Assembly (NCBI GenBank): GCA_902603625.1
Contig: CACKVM010000004.1
Span: forward strand, 1-48,795
DNA length: 48,795 bases
From: an uncultured Pelagibacteraceae bacterium
Lineage (GTDB): Bacteria > Pseudomonadota > Alphaproteobacteria > Pelagibacterales > Pelagibacteraceae
Direction of reading: 5' to 3'
Positions 34,823 through 43,956 of the stretch are shown here, one piece after another. Each line of letters begins with the position of its first letter. Within the stretch, counting starts at the first letter, position 1. The notes under the pieces were generated by a model. It was given only the letters and a program-made list of their open reading frames with translations. It was not told where the DNA came from and made no database searches. Made by a program: the position numbers and the translations under genes.

Positions 34823-35368
34823 GTGGTAGATTTTAAACAAAATTATTTCCAAAGAAGAACAAATAATAAAGGGCCTAGATCAAATAACAGGATCTCGTCA
34901 CCTGAAGTGCAAGTCATAGCTAATGATGGAAAAAATTTGGGTGTCATTAGTACAAATGAAGCAATCTCAATGGCTAAAAATCAGGGATTAGATTTGATAG
35001 AAATAGCACCAAATGCCAACCCACCAGTTTGTAAAATTATGGATATGGGTAAATATAAATATGATGCTCAAAAAAAAGCAAATCTTGCTAAAAAGAAACA
35101 AAAAATAGTAGCACTAAAAGAAATTAAAATGAGACCTGTTACAGAAACTCATGATTATGAGTTTAAGGTAAAAAATGCAAAAAAATTTATTTCAAAAGGT
35201 GATAAGGTTAAATTCACGATCCGGTTTAAAGGTAGAGAACTACAACATTCGCACTTAGGTAATGAGTTGATGACCAAAATTAAAGAGGACATGAAGGAAG
35301 TAGGTAAAGTAGAATTACATCCTAAATTTGACGGAAAACAAATGATCATGGTTATACAGCCTTTGTAA
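34823..35368 (+). CDS. infC: Translation initiation factor IF-3
   Basis: Binds the 30S subunit and polices start-codon and initiator-tRNA choice. The 181 residues show the N domain (VQVIANDGKNLGVISTNEAISMAKNQGLDLIEIAPNANPPVCKIMDMGKYKY), the Lys-rich linker, and the C domain (KEIKMRPVTETHDYEFKVKNAKKFISKGDKVKFTIRFKGRE). The only available start is GTG at 34823, directly after the thrS TAA, since the frame is the same as thrS and is closed by that stop. A non-ATG start is typical for infC, which E. coli autoregulates through AUU. No rare AUU/AUC/AUA start codon is nearby. Confidence 0.97.
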   Translation: MVDFKQNYFQRRTNNKGPRSNNRISSPEVQVIANDGKNLGVISTNEAISMAKNQGLDLIEIAPNANPPVCKIMDMGKYKYDAQKKANLAKKKQKIVALKEIKMRPVTETHDYEFKVKNAKKFISKGDKVKFTIRFKGRELQHSHLGNELMTKIKEDMKEVGKVELHPKFDGKQMIMVIQPL

Positions 35369-35387
35369 GCAAATATAATCTTAAGAA

Positions 35388-36053
35388 ATGATATTGGATA
35401 AAATTTCTGTAAATAAAATTATTGTAGAAAAATTAACACCTTTAAGGGAAGGATTTAAAAATAAAAATAATAAATTTTCTGCTAAAGGATACTACAATAA
35501 TTTAAAAGTAAAAATTTATGAAGTCTTTGATCGAAACCAAGGACCTTTAAGAGAGTTTATATCAAAAAATAAAGAACTATCCTCTTATTTTCCAAAACTT
35601 ATTTCTTATGATCAAAGGTATATAATTGAAGAATGGGTTGATGGTAAAACTCTAAAAGACTCAAACTCAAGATTTAAAAAAAATATTTCTCAATCCGAAG
35701 AAGTAAAACTAATTATAAATTTAATGTGGTCAATTAAATATGATATCCAAGTTTTTGATTATATAGATTATATATTTAAAAGAATTGGAAAAACCAATAA
35801 TCTTGACTTAAGTAATTTGCCAATAAGAATAAACCATAATGATTTATCTTTAGATAATATCTTAGTCACCTCTAGTGGTTTAAAAATTATAGATAATGAA
35901 TTTTTAGGATGTAATACTGGCTGGATAATGAATATCAAGAATAGCTTTCTTAAAGAAAATTTTAATTATCAAAATTTTATTTCCGAAGAAACACTTAAGG
36001 AGTTATGGAAGATAAGAAAAGAATGGAGTTTAATAAAATATAATAAATTTTAA
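35388..36053 (+). CDS. Kinase-like phosphotransferase (APH/choline-kinase fold)
   Basis: A 221-residue protein with a truncated protein-kinase-like fold. The catalytic loop is INHNDLSLDNILV (H-x-D-x4-N Brenner motif), followed by the metal loop LKIIDNEFLG (D-x-E in place of D-x-D/DFG). The N-terminal lobe is short: a Lys in KVKIYEV, and the hinge region YIIEEWVDGKTL. It resembles aminoglycoside phosphotransferase and choline/ethanolamine kinase families; a small-molecule or sugar substrate is likely but unknown. It sits between infC and rpmI, where no gene normally lies, and has low-complexity Lys/Asn content like the rest of the genome. Confidence 0.7.
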   Translation: MILDKISVNKIIVEKLTPLREGFKNKNNKFSAKGYYNNLKVKIYEVFDRNQGPLREFISKNKELSSYFPKLISYDQRYIIEEWVDGKTLKDSNSRFKKNISQSEEVKLIINLMWSIKYDIQVFDYIDYIFKRIGKTNNLDLSNLPIRINHNDLSLDNILVTSSGLKIIDNEFLGCNTGWIMNIKNSFLKENFNYQNFISEETLKELWKIRKEWSLIKYNKF

Positions 36054-36094
36054 ATTTAACCAATGTTTATTAGTGTTATTAGCTTTAATTAAGG

Positions 36095-36123
36095 TTGTAA
36101 ATTTTAGTCATTAAATGTATAAC
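36095..36123 (+). promoter_or_regulatory. Sigma-70-type promoter for rpmI-rplT
   Basis: TTGTAA (36095-36100), a 17-base spacer and TATAAC (36118-36123) precede rpmI. The -10 ends ten bases before the ATG at 36134, so the mRNA would be leaderless or nearly so. The discriminator CTCGCAG is GC-rich, as at rpsT. The promoter makes rpmI-rplT-pheST independent of the upstream kinase-like gene. Confidence 0.6.
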
Positions 36124-36133
36124 CTCGCAGATT

Positions 36134-36340
36134 ATGCCAAAACTTAAAACAAAAAGCTCAGCAAAAAAAAGATTCAAGATATCGGCTAAAGGTAAAGTCA
36201 TAACTGCTCAAGCTGGTAAAAGACATGGTATGATTAAAAGAAGTAATTCACAGATTAGAAAACTAAGAGGCACTACAACATTATCAAAACAAGATTCTAA
36301 AATTGTTAAATCTTATATGCCTTACAGTTTAAGAGGATAA
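36134..36340 (+). CDS. rpmI: 50S ribosomal protein L35
   Basis: A 68-residue basic ribosomal protein. It begins [22 protein letters not shown] and has the family's [16 protein letters not shown] core and the conserved PYSLRG ending. Length is normal (about 65). It is followed one base later by rplT. E. coli's autogenous control by L20 acts in this leader, but here the predicted leader is almost absent, so that mechanism would have to work inside the coding region or not at all. Confidence 0.97.
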   Translation: MPKLKTKSSAKKRFKISAKGKVITAQAGKRHGMIKRSNSQIRKLRGTTTLSKQDSKIVKSYMPYSLRG

Positions 36341-36341
36341 T

Positions 36342-36698
36342 ATGGCGAGAGTAAAAAGAGGCGTTACAAGCAAAGCAAAGCATAAAAAGGTTTTAAAAGC
36401 TGTTAAAGGACAGTGGGGGAGAAGAAAAAATACAATCAGGGTTGCAAAACAAGCCATGGAAAAGGCAATGCAGTATGCATATAGAGATCGTAGGAATAAA
36501 AAAAGAGATTTTAAATCTTTATGGATTCAAAGAATTAATGCGGGTGTTCGGTCAGAAGGTATGACTTATTCAAAATTTATAAATGGATTGAATAAGTGCG
36601 GAATAACAATAGATAGAAAAATTTTAGCTGAAATAGCCTATGATAGCCCAGAAGCCTTTAAAACTATTGTTCAAAAAGCACAATCTGCTTTAAATTAA
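36342..36698 (+). CDS. rplT: 50S ribosomal protein L20
   Basis: Early 50S assembly protein, 118 residues, the standard length. It opens [19 protein letters not shown], with [36 protein letters not shown] and the helical C-domain [20 protein letters not shown]. It lies one base after rpmI and 43 bases before pheS. L20 is the autoregulator of its operon in E. coli. Confidence 0.98.
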   Translation: MARVKRGVTSKAKHKKVLKAVKGQWGRRKNTIRVAKQAMEKAMQYAYRDRRNKKRDFKSLWIQRINAGVRSEGMTYSKFINGLNKCGITIDRKILAEIAYDSPEAFKTIVQKAQSALN

Positions 36699-36712
36699 TC
36701 TTCACTATTGTT

Positions 36713-36732
36713 TTATTTCGCTGAAGAAATAA
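36713..36732 (+). repeat. Short hairpin between rplT and pheS
   Basis: TTATTTC (36713-36719) and GAAATAA (36726-36732) are exact reverse complements around GCTGAA, ending nine bases before the pheS ATG. The stem is AT-rich, with no T-run typical of a terminator. It could cap or slightly attenuate the rplT-pheS boundary; no leader peptide rich in Phe codons is present. Confidence 0.5.
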
Positions 36733-36741
36733 TCTGTAAAA

Positions 36742-37809
36742 ATGTCTGAGTTAAAAAAAATAAGAGACGAATTTATTCTAAAATTAAATGGCAAATTAGA
36801 TCTAATAGAACTAAATCAAATTAAATCAGATCTATTTGGTAAAAATGGACTGATTTCTTCTCAATTTAAAAAAATAGCAACTATTGATATTTCGGAAAGA
36901 AAAAAATTTGCCTCTCATTTGAATGTAATAAAAGATGAACTTCAAGATAAAATTAATTTAAAAATAAATGAAATTCAAAATACTAGTATCAATGAAAAAT
37001 TGAAGAAAGAAAAAATTGATGTCACTCTGCCAGAACGATCATTCGTGAGAGGCAAAATTCATCCAGTGTCACAAACAATAGATGAAATATCTTCTATATT
37101 TTCTGAAATAGGTTTTAGTGTAGAAGAAGGACCTGATGTTGAAAATGAATACAATAATTTTACAGCCTTAAATACTCCAGATAATCATCCAGCAAGAGAT
37201 ATGCACGATACATTTTATCTTGATGATAAAAGGGAAAGATTGTTACGTACTCATACTTCTCCTGTTCAAATTAGAACAATGTTAAAAGATAAACCACCTT
37301 TCAAAATAATTGCACCTGGCAGGACTTACAGATCAGATAGTGACCAAACACATTCACCTATGTTTCATCAAGTTGAAGGTCTACATATAGATAAAAATAT
37401 AAATATGGGTCATCTAAAAGGTTGTTTAAATTATTTTATCAAAGAATTTTTTGAAGTAAAAAAAATAAAGATGAGATTTAGGCCAAGTCATTTTCCCTTC
37501 ACAGAACCATCTGCTGAAGTTGATATTGGATATGAAGTCAAAGATGGGAAAATTATTATAGGGGAAGGCGACCAGTGGCTAGAAATACTTGGTTGTGGGA
37601 TGGTTCATCCAAATGTTTTAAAAAATGTAAAAGTTGACCCAACTAAGTTTCAAGGTTATGCGTTTGGAATAGGAATAGATAGATTGGCTATGTTAAAATA
37701 TGGAATTAATGATCTTAGAGCTTTCTTTGATTGTGATTATAGATGGTTAAATCATTTTGGATTTGATCCATTAGATGTGCCTACGAACTACAGGGGCTTA
37801 AGTAGATGA
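36742..37809 (+). CDS. pheS: Phenylalanyl-tRNA synthetase alpha subunit
   Basis: The catalytic subunit of the (alpha-beta)2 synthetase, 355 residues. An N-terminal coiled coil (about 1-95) precedes the class II core. Motif 1-like region: [19 protein letters not shown]. Then [31 protein letters not shown], motif 2 [36 protein letters not shown], and motif 3 [18 protein letters not shown]. Full length. It overlaps pheT by four bases (ATGA), ensuring equal synthesis of the two subunits. Confidence 0.98.
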   Translation: MSELKKIRDEFILKLNGKLDLIELNQIKSDLFGKNGLISSQFKKIATIDISERKKFASHLNVIKDELQDKINLKINEIQNTSINEKLKKEKIDVTLPERSFVRGKIHPVSQTIDEISSIFSEIGFSVEEGPDVENEYNNFTALNTPDNHPARDMHDTFYLDDKRERLLRTHTSPVQIRTMLKDKPPFKIIAPGRTYRSDSDQTHSPMFHQVEGLHIDKNINMGHLKGCLNYFIKEFFEVKKIKMRFRPSHFPFTEPSAEVDIGYEVKDGKIIIGEGDQWLEILGCGMVHPNVLKNVKVDPTKFQGYAFGIGIDRLAMLKYGINDLRAFFDCDYRWLNHFGFDPLDVPTNYRGLSR

Positions 37810-40211
37810 AAATCACGTTTGATTGGCTAAAAGATCATTTAAAAACTAATTTTAAAGAAAAAAATCTTTTAGAACAACTTACTAATATAGGATTAGAGGT
37901 AGAAAGTGTAGAAAGTCTATCATCTGATAACAAATTATTTAAAGTTGCAAAAATCGTTAAAATAGCAAAACATCCAAACGCAGATAGACTTAAAGTTTGT
38001 GATGTAAACGTCGGCGAGAAAGAGTTTAAAAAAGTTGTGTGCGGCGCTGCCAATGCGAGTGAAGGACTTATCACTATATATGCACCTCCAGGTGCAGTTA
38101 TTCCAAAAACAAACACAAAATTAGAAGTAGCAAAAATTAGAGGCGTAACTTCTTATGGAATGCTTTGTTCTGAGTCTGAATTAAATTTATCTGATGAAAG
38201 TGACGGTATTACTGAATTATCAAAAAAATATGAAAAAAATATTGGTAAAAGTTATTTTTCAAAATCAAAATCCAATCTTATTGATTTATCAATTACACCT
38301 AATCGACCAGATTGTCTTGGTGTGAGAGGAATAGCTAGAGATCTCGCAGCCTCTGGATTTGGTAAGTTAATTATATCTAAAGAAAAGCAAATCAAATCAA
38401 AAACAAAACAAACTTTAAAAGTTAAGATTAATAAAGAGAAAGGACAAGGATGCATTGCATTTGGTAGTTGTTTAATTAAAAATGTAAAAAATACCGAGAG
38501 TCCTCAATGGCTAAAAGATAAATTAATTTCAGTTGGTCAAAAACCTATTTCAGCTATTGTAGATGTAACAAATTACGTAATGCTCGATATAAATCGACCT
38601 TTACACGCATATGATGCCGACAAAATTGAAAAAGCGATAATCGTCAGAAACTCTAAATCTGGAGAAGAATTTACAGCTCTTGATAATAAAATTTATAAGT
38701 TAGAACAAGGCATGTGTGTCATTAGTGACAATAAAGGAGTTTTAGGATTAGGTGGAATTATCGGGGGCACTAGATCAGGCACAGAATTTGATACAAAAAA
38801 TATATTACTAGAGTCTGCTTATTTTGATCCAAGATCAATAAGAAATACGGCAAAAAAATTAAATTTGGATACAGATGCAAAATTTAGATTTGAAAGAGGA
38901 ATTGATCCACTATCAATTGAAATTGGCTTAAAGAAAGCATCATCACTAATTCAAGAAATTTGTGGTGGCGAAGCTAGTAAAATCGATATACAAAAAATTG
39001 AAACTTATAAAACTAAAACCATAAACTTTGACGTAACTTCTTTTGAAAATATAGTTGGATTTAAAATTTCGGAAAAGGGAATGCAAAGAATTTTGACTGA
39101 TCTTGGTTTTATTATTAAAAAGAAAAAAAATTTTTTAAATTTGACAATTCCTTCTTGGAGACCAGATATTTCACAGCAAATAGATGTTATTGAAGAGTTG
39201 GTAAGAATAATCGGTTATGAGAAAATAAAAACAATAGACCCAATTAAAGATAGATCTAAATCTACTTTAACTCAAACTCAAAAATTATTCCATTTCTTAC
39301 AAAGAGCCATTGCATCAAAAGGTTATTTGGAGACAATAACATGGTCATTTACAGATCGGAATTATAACAATCACTTTAGAGAAACCAATAAAGAGGTTAA
39401 AATAGTAAACCCCATAAGCTCTGAACTGGGAGTTTTAAGAAATTCTATATTTTCAAACTTAATAATGTATATGAGCAAAAATTTGGATAGAGGTTTCAAA
39501 GACTTATCTATATTTGAAATTGGTCCTATTTTTACTGGCTCTAACCCGGGTGAACAAAAGACTGTAGTTTGTGGTTTGTCAGCTGGTAAAAAATCGAGAC
39601 TTTCTTGGATTGATAAAGAGAGAAATATTGATTTATTTGATGCAAAAAGAGATGTGGTGCAAACCTTGAGCGAGGCAGGTTATAATTCTGATCAATTTTT
39701 TATTGATAGCAACACACCCAATTATTATCATCCAGGTAAGTCTGGTAGAATTTTCTTAGATCATAGAAAAGATAAAGTTGCTGCTTATTTTGGAGAAATT
39801 CACCCAAACATTTTAAAAAAAGTTGATGTTAAAACTGAAAATTTAATAGGTTTTGAAATTTTTTTAGAAAATTTAAACTCTTCAAGTAAAACTTTGAAAG
39901 ACCAAAAATCAAAATTTGCTGTATCAGATTTTCAAAAATCGGAACGAGATTTTGCATTTGTAGTTAATAAAGATGTAAAAGCACAAGAATTAATAAATGC
40001 TATTTCTAATGTAAATCCAAATCTTATTAGTAACATAAAAGTTTTTGATGTTTATGAGGGTGAAAATATCCCAGGTGACCAAAAATCTATAGCTATCAGC
40101 GTATCAATTCAGTCATCAGAAAAAACTTTGAACGACAAGGATTTAGAGAAAATTAATAATTCAATTATAGAAGCAGTGGAAAATAAAACTGGTGCTAAAA
40201 TTCGGTCGTAG
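37806..40211 (+). CDS. pheT: Phenylalanyl-tRNA synthetase beta subunit
   Basis: The 801-residue beta subunit binds tRNA-Phe and edits mischarged tRNA. Domains: N-terminal core, tRNA-binding OB fold with [15 protein letters not shown] (about 58-72), B3/B4 editing domain, B5 DNA-binding-like domain, a degenerate class II core, and the C-terminal anticodon-binding FDX-ACB domain ([24 protein letters not shown]). Length is normal. It ends in TAG at 40211, and lepA starts seven bases later. Confidence 0.98.
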   Translation: MKITFDWLKDHLKTNFKEKNLLEQLTNIGLEVESVESLSSDNKLFKVAKIVKIAKHPNADRLKVCDVNVGEKEFKKVVCGAANASEGLITIYAPPGAVIPKTNTKLEVAKIRGVTSYGMLCSESELNLSDESDGITELSKKYEKNIGKSYFSKSKSNLIDLSITPNRPDCLGVRGIARDLAASGFGKLIISKEKQIKSKTKQTLKVKINKEKGQGCIAFGSCLIKNVKNTESPQWLKDKLISVGQKPISAIVDVTNYVMLDINRPLHAYDADKIEKAIIVRNSKSGEEFTALDNKIYKLEQGMCVISDNKGVLGLGGIIGGTRSGTEFDTKNILLESAYFDPRSIRNTAKKLNLDTDAKFRFERGIDPLSIEIGLKKASSLIQEICGGEASKIDIQKIETYKTKTINFDVTSFENIVGFKISEKGMQRILTDLGFIIKKKKNFLNLTIPSWRPDISQQIDVIEELVRIIGYEKIKTIDPIKDRSKSTLTQTQKLFHFLQRAIASKGYLETITWSFTDRNYNNHFRETNKEVKIVNPISSELGVLRNSIFSNLIMYMSKNLDRGFKDLSIFEIGPIFTGSNPGEQKTVVCGLSAGKKSRLSWIDKERNIDLFDAKRDVVQTLSEAGYNSDQFFIDSNTPNYYHPGKSGRIFLDHRKDKVAAYFGEIHPNILKKVDVKTENLIGFEIFLENLNSSSKTLKDQKSKFAVSDFQKSERDFAFVVNKDVKAQELINAISNVNPNLISNIKVFDVYEGENIPGDQKSIAISVSIQSSEKTLNDKDLEKINNSIIEAVENKTGAKIRS

Positions 40212-40218
40212 AATTAAA

Positions 40219-42021
40219 ATGAGCACAATTGATAATATCAGAAATTTTGCAATTATTGCACATATTGATCACGGGAAATCCACAATAGCTGATAGAATAA
40301 TCCATAAATGTGGCGGTTTAACTGAGAGAGAAATGAAATCACAAGTCCTTGACTCTATGGATATAGAGAGAGAAAGAGGAATCACAATCAAAGCACAAAC
40401 TGTAAAATTAAATTATAAAGCAAAAAATGGGAAAAATTATATATTAAATATTATTGATACCCCTGGTCATGTAGATTTTAGTTATGAGGTAAGTAGATCT
40501 CTGTATGCTTGTGAGGGCTCAATATTGATTGTTGATAGTACACAAGGAGTTGAAGCTCAAACTCTAGCTAATGTTTATCAAGCTTTAGATATTAATCATG
40601 AGATTATTCCTGTTTTAAACAAAATTGATTTACCAGCATCTGATTTGAATAGAACGAAAAAACAGATCGAAGATGTTATAGGAATAGATACAGAAAATGC
40701 AATTCCATGCTCAGGAAAGACAGGAGAAGGAATAAACAATATCCTGGAACAAATTATCGATCAACTACCAAGCCCAAAAGGAGATTCTGACAAAGATTTA
40801 AAATGTTTATTAGTTGATAGTTGGTATGACACTTACTTAGGTGTCGTAATATTAGTTAGAGTAATTAATGGTAAACTTTTAAAAAATATGAAAATTAAAA
40901 TGCTTTCTACTAATCAGGATTATGTTGTTGAAAAAGTTGGAGTTTTTACTCCAAAGGCAAAAGATATAAATGAGTTAAATACTGGTGAAATAGGTTTTAT
41001 TACAACAGGAATTAAGAATCTTTCAGAAACAAAAGTTGGTGACACAATTTGCGATGCATCAAAACCACTTGTGGATGCATTACCAGGTTTTAAGCCAAGT
41101 AAACCAGTAGTTTTTTGTGGGTTGTTTCCTGTCGATAGTTCTGAGTATCAAAAATTAAAAGATGGATTAGCCAAACTACAATTAAATGATGCAAGTTTTT
41201 CATACGAAGCAGAATCATCATCAGCTTTAGGATTAGGTTTTAGATGTGGATTCTTAGGTCTTTTACATCTTGAAATCATTACGGAAAGATTAGAAAGAGA
41301 GTTTGATGTAAATTTATTAACAACAACACCAGGAGTGGTTTATAAAATAAACTTAAATAATGGCAAAAGTATAGATTTACAAAATCCATCAACTCTTCCT
41401 GATCCAACACTTATTAATTCAATTGAAGAGCCTTGGATTAAAGCAACCATAATAACTCCTGATGAATACTTAGGTTCAATAATAAAATTATGTCAGGATA
41501 AAAGAGGAATTCAAACTAATCTTTCATATTCAGGCAATAGAGCGGTATTGAATTACGAACTGCCATTAAATGAAGTGGTATTTGATTTTAATGATAGGAT
41601 TAAATCTATGACAAGTGGTTACGCAAGTTTTGATTATGAGATATTAGAGCACAGAAAAGGAGACTTAGTAAAGCTTGGTATTTTAGTTAATAGTGAAACA
41701 GTTGATGCACTTGCTATGATGATACATAAAGATTTTGCTCAAAAAACAGGAAGAGAGGTTTGTGAAAAATTAAAAGACTTGATACCTAGACATAATTTTA
41801 TGATTCCAGTCCAAGCTGCAATCGGTGGTAAGATTATTGCAAGAGAAACAATCAAAGGATTTAAAAAAGACGTTCTTACAAAAATACATGGAGGTGGAGC
41901 AACAGATAGAAAAAGAAAACTTTTAGAAAAACAAAAGAAGGGAAAAGCAAGATCAAAACAATTTGGTAGAGTCGAGATACCCCAAGAAGCTTTTATTGGA
42001 GTATTGAAAATTCAAAAATAG
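40219..42021 (+). CDS. lepA: Elongation factor 4 (LepA), ribosomal back-translocase GTPase
   Basis: A membrane-associated translational GTPase of 600 residues. G1 is [10 protein letters not shown]2 [10 protein letters not shown]3 DTPGHVDF, G4 NKID, and G5 SGKTGEG; EF-G-like domains II-V and the LepA-specific C-terminal domain ([30 protein letters not shown]) follow. I start at ATG 40219, which gives the conserved [17 protein letters not shown]; the frame also opens at 40192 inside pheT, but that adds nine unconserved residues. It belongs to the pheST transcript and is followed six bases later by an oxidoreductase gene. Confidence 0.97.
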   Translation: MSTIDNIRNFAIIAHIDHGKSTIADRIIHKCGGLTEREMKSQVLDSMDIERERGITIKAQTVKLNYKAKNGKNYILNIIDTPGHVDFSYEVSRSLYACEGSILIVDSTQGVEAQTLANVYQALDINHEIIPVLNKIDLPASDLNRTKKQIEDVIGIDTENAIPCSGKTGEGINNILEQIIDQLPSPKGDSDKDLKCLLVDSWYDTYLGVVILVRVINGKLLKNMKIKMLSTNQDYVVEKVGVFTPKAKDINELNTGEIGFITTGIKNLSETKVGDTICDASKPLVDALPGFKPSKPVVFCGLFPVDSSEYQKLKDGLAKLQLNDASFSYEAESSSALGLGFRCGFLGLLHLEIITERLEREFDVNLLTTTPGVVYKINLNNGKSIDLQNPSTLPDPTLINSIEEPWIKATIITPDEYLGSIIKLCQDKRGIQTNLSYSGNRAVLNYELPLNEVVFDFNDRIKSMTSGYASFDYEILEHRKGDLVKLGILVNSETVDALAMMIHKDFAQKTGREVCEKLKDLIPRHNFMIPVQAAIGGKIIARETIKGFKKDVLTKIHGGGATDRKRKLLEKQKKGKARSKQFGRVEIPQEAFIGVLKIQK

Positions 42022-42027
42022 TAATTT

Positions 42028-43056
42028 ATGGAAAAAATTAACTGGGGAATTATAGGCTTAGGAGATATAGCTAATAAATTTTCTGAGGGTTTTAATGAAA
42101 CTAGTAATGCTAAACTTTTATCAATTTCAAGTAAGAATTCCCAAAAGTTAAATGATTTTAAAAGAAAATTTAATATAGAAAAAAAATACTGTTTTAACAA
42201 CTATGAGGATTTAATTAATTGTAGTGAAGTTGATATCGTTTATATAGCTCTTCCTAATTCACTCCACCATTTTTGGGTCTTAAAATGTATACAAAACCAG
42301 AAGCATGTTTTAGTAGAAAAACCTGCAACCTTAAATTATCAAGAAATCAAAGATATAGATAAAAGTTTAAAAAATAAAAATTTATTCTTTGGGGAAGCAT
42401 TTATGTATAGATATTTGCCTCATATTAATTTGGTTTTAAATATAATCAAAAACCAAGAAATAGGGAATATTGTGTCCATGAATTCTTATTTCGGCATTAA
42501 TATTTTGACAAAAAAAAAATTCTTTTTTTATAATAAAAAAAGAAACATTAATCCAAATAATAGGCTATTTAATAAAGATCTTGGTGGTGGATGTATATTA
42601 GATTTAGGATGTTATCCTATTTCTTTAAGTATTTTGATAGCGTCATTAACAAATAATTTAAAAGAAACTGATATTAAAGTTTTAGATATTAAAAAAGAAC
42701 TAGGTGAAACTAATGTAGATATCGAAGCTTATGCTAAACTTCTATTTAATGATAGTTTTTTTTCTCAAATAGGAACATCTTTTAAAAATCAATTAGGAGG
42801 TATAAGTGAAATTATAGGAGATAAAGGTTCAATCAAAATTAACAGCAGTTGGTTTGGAGGAGATAAAGTAATTAAAACTATTAAAGGCAATAACTACATA
42901 ATTGATAGTAATACCAATAAAAATATTTACTCTTACCAGATTGAAAATATCAGCAAAAATTTATCTTTAAATATTTTTCAGCCACAATATCCTGGTATGA
43001 GTTTAAAAGAAACTTTATTAAATATGTATATTATTGATGAGTGGCTTAATGTATAA
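42028..43056 (+). CDS. Gfo/Idh/MocA-family NAD(P)-dependent oxidoreductase
   Basis: A 342-residue dehydrogenase acting on a sugar or inositol-like substrate. The N-terminal Rossmann fold begins WGIIGLGDIANKF (G-x-G-x2-A). The family motif EKPATLN carries the catalytic-site Lys, followed by GGGCILDLGCYPIS, which is the D-x3-H-like region with a Cys-Tyr in place of His. The C-terminal alpha/beta domain is complete. It lies between lepA and a family 17 glycosyltransferase, so it may make or modify a nucleotide sugar used by the neighbouring transferases; this is inference. Its end overlaps the next gene by eight bases. Confidence 0.85.
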   Translation: MEKINWGIIGLGDIANKFSEGFNETSNAKLLSISSKNSQKLNDFKRKFNIEKKYCFNNYEDLINCSEVDIVYIALPNSLHHFWVLKCIQNQKHVLVEKPATLNYQEIKDIDKSLKNKNLFFGEAFMYRYLPHINLVLNIIKNQEIGNIVSMNSYFGINILTKKKFFFYNKKRNINPNNRLFNKDLGGGCILDLGCYPISLSILIASLTNNLKETDIKVLDIKKELGETNVDIEAYAKLLFNDSFFSQIGTSFKNQLGGISEIIGDKGSIKINSSWFGGDKVIKTIKGNNYIIDSNTNKNIYSYQIENISKNLSLNIFQPQYPGMSLKETLLNMYIIDEWLNV

Positions 43057-43858
43057 GAGTAAAATTTTAGATTGCATGACATTTTTTGATAATAATTTCA
43101 TGTTTCGTATTAGATATAATACACTCGTAGATTTTGTGGATTATTTTATTGTTTGTGAATCATTATATGATCACAAAGGTAAGCCTAAGAAAAAAAATTT
43201 TGTATGGAGACAAGAATATAAAAAAGACAAAATTAAATATTTCTTGCTTGAAAAACCATTTCCAAATAATTCAAATCCTTGGAAAAATCAGGCAATTCAA
43301 AGAGAATTCCTACTAAGTTGTACAGATTTTGCAAATCCTGAAGATTATATTTTTTTTTCCGATCCAGATGAAATACCAAAGCCTGAAATTTTTGAAGATT
43401 TTAGATTGAATAAGAAATATGGAATATTTTTACAAAATTGTTTTAATTATAAATTTAATTTATTTAATAAATATGAGAGCCCCTGGGAAGGAACTAGAGT
43501 TGCAAAAAAAAAAGATTTAAAATCAATTGATTTCATGAGACAAAAAGTTTTAAAAAAAAATTTAAAGTATAATTTTTTTAGAATTGACAAAGAAAAAAAT
43601 ATTCAAATTTTCCATGATGCTGGATGGCATTTTAGTGATGTAATGACTGTAGATCAAATTTCTTTAAAATTAAAAACATTTGCGCATGATGAATTTTCAA
43701 TTGAAAAATTTTCATCAAAAGAGGTGATTAAAAAAAAAATAGACAATTTAGAAGATTTATTTGGTAGAGGACATAAGTATGAAGTTTTAAAATTAAATGA
43801 TAATTTTCCAAAATATATTTTAGAACACAGAAATGAGTTTCAGGAATTTATAATCTGA
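43049..43858 (+). CDS. Glycosyltransferase family 17-like protein
   Basis: About 269 residues resembling GT17, known from eukaryotic beta-1,4-mannosyl-glycoprotein N-acetylglucosaminyltransferase III and from some bacteria. Typical family features are KILDCMTFFDNNFMFRIR, VDYFIVCESLYDHKGKPK, QREFLL, and the metal-binding FFSDPDEIPKPE (D-x-D-E-I-P). There is no obvious transmembrane anchor, unlike the eukaryotic enzymes. I chose ATG 43049 (eight-base overlap with the previous gene); frames opening at 43034 (TTG) and 43037 also exist. The stop lies four bases before tRNA-Ser. Substrate unknown; a surface glycan is likely. Confidence 0.75.
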   Translation: MYKSKILDCMTFFDNNFMFRIRYNTLVDFVDYFIVCESLYDHKGKPKKKNFVWRQEYKKDKIKYFLLEKPFPNNSNPWKNQAIQREFLLSCTDFANPEDYIFFSDPDEIPKPEIFEDFRLNKKYGIFLQNCFNYKFNLFNKYESPWEGTRVAKKKDLKSIDFMRQKVLKKNLKYNFFRIDKEKNIQIFHDAGWHFSDVMTVDQISLKLKTFAHDEFSIEKFSSKEVIKKKIDNLEDLFGRGHKYEVLKLNDNFPKYILEHRNEFQEFII

Positions 43859-43862
43859 ACTT

Positions 43863-43952
43863 GGAGAGGTGGCCGAGTGGTTGAAGGCGCACGCTTGGAA
43901 AGCGTGTAAAGGAGAAATTCTTTCATGGGTTCGAATCCCATTCTCTCCGCCA
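43863..43952 (+). tRNA. tRNA-Ser (anticodon GGA)
   Basis: Acceptor GGAGAGG (43863-43869) pairs with TCTCTCC (43942-43948) with one G-U; discriminator G and encoded CCA (43950-43952). The anticodon stem CACGC/GCGTG closes TTGGAAA, giving GGA for UCC/UCU codons. The long variable arm AAAGGA-GAAA-TTCTTT is the class II mark. Four bases separate it from the GT17 stop and four from the convergent glycosyltransferase stop. Confidence 0.95.
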
Positions 43953-43956
43953 GAAA

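Noticed and set aside
40192-40218. Upstream start for lepA inside pheT
   Set aside because: It adds nine residues not seen in the LepA family; ATG 40219 gives the conserved N-terminus and normal 600-residue length.
43863-43952. tRNA-Ser as an attachment site for a mobile island
   Set aside because: No integrase, no partial tRNA copy and no flanking direct repeat visible in the window.
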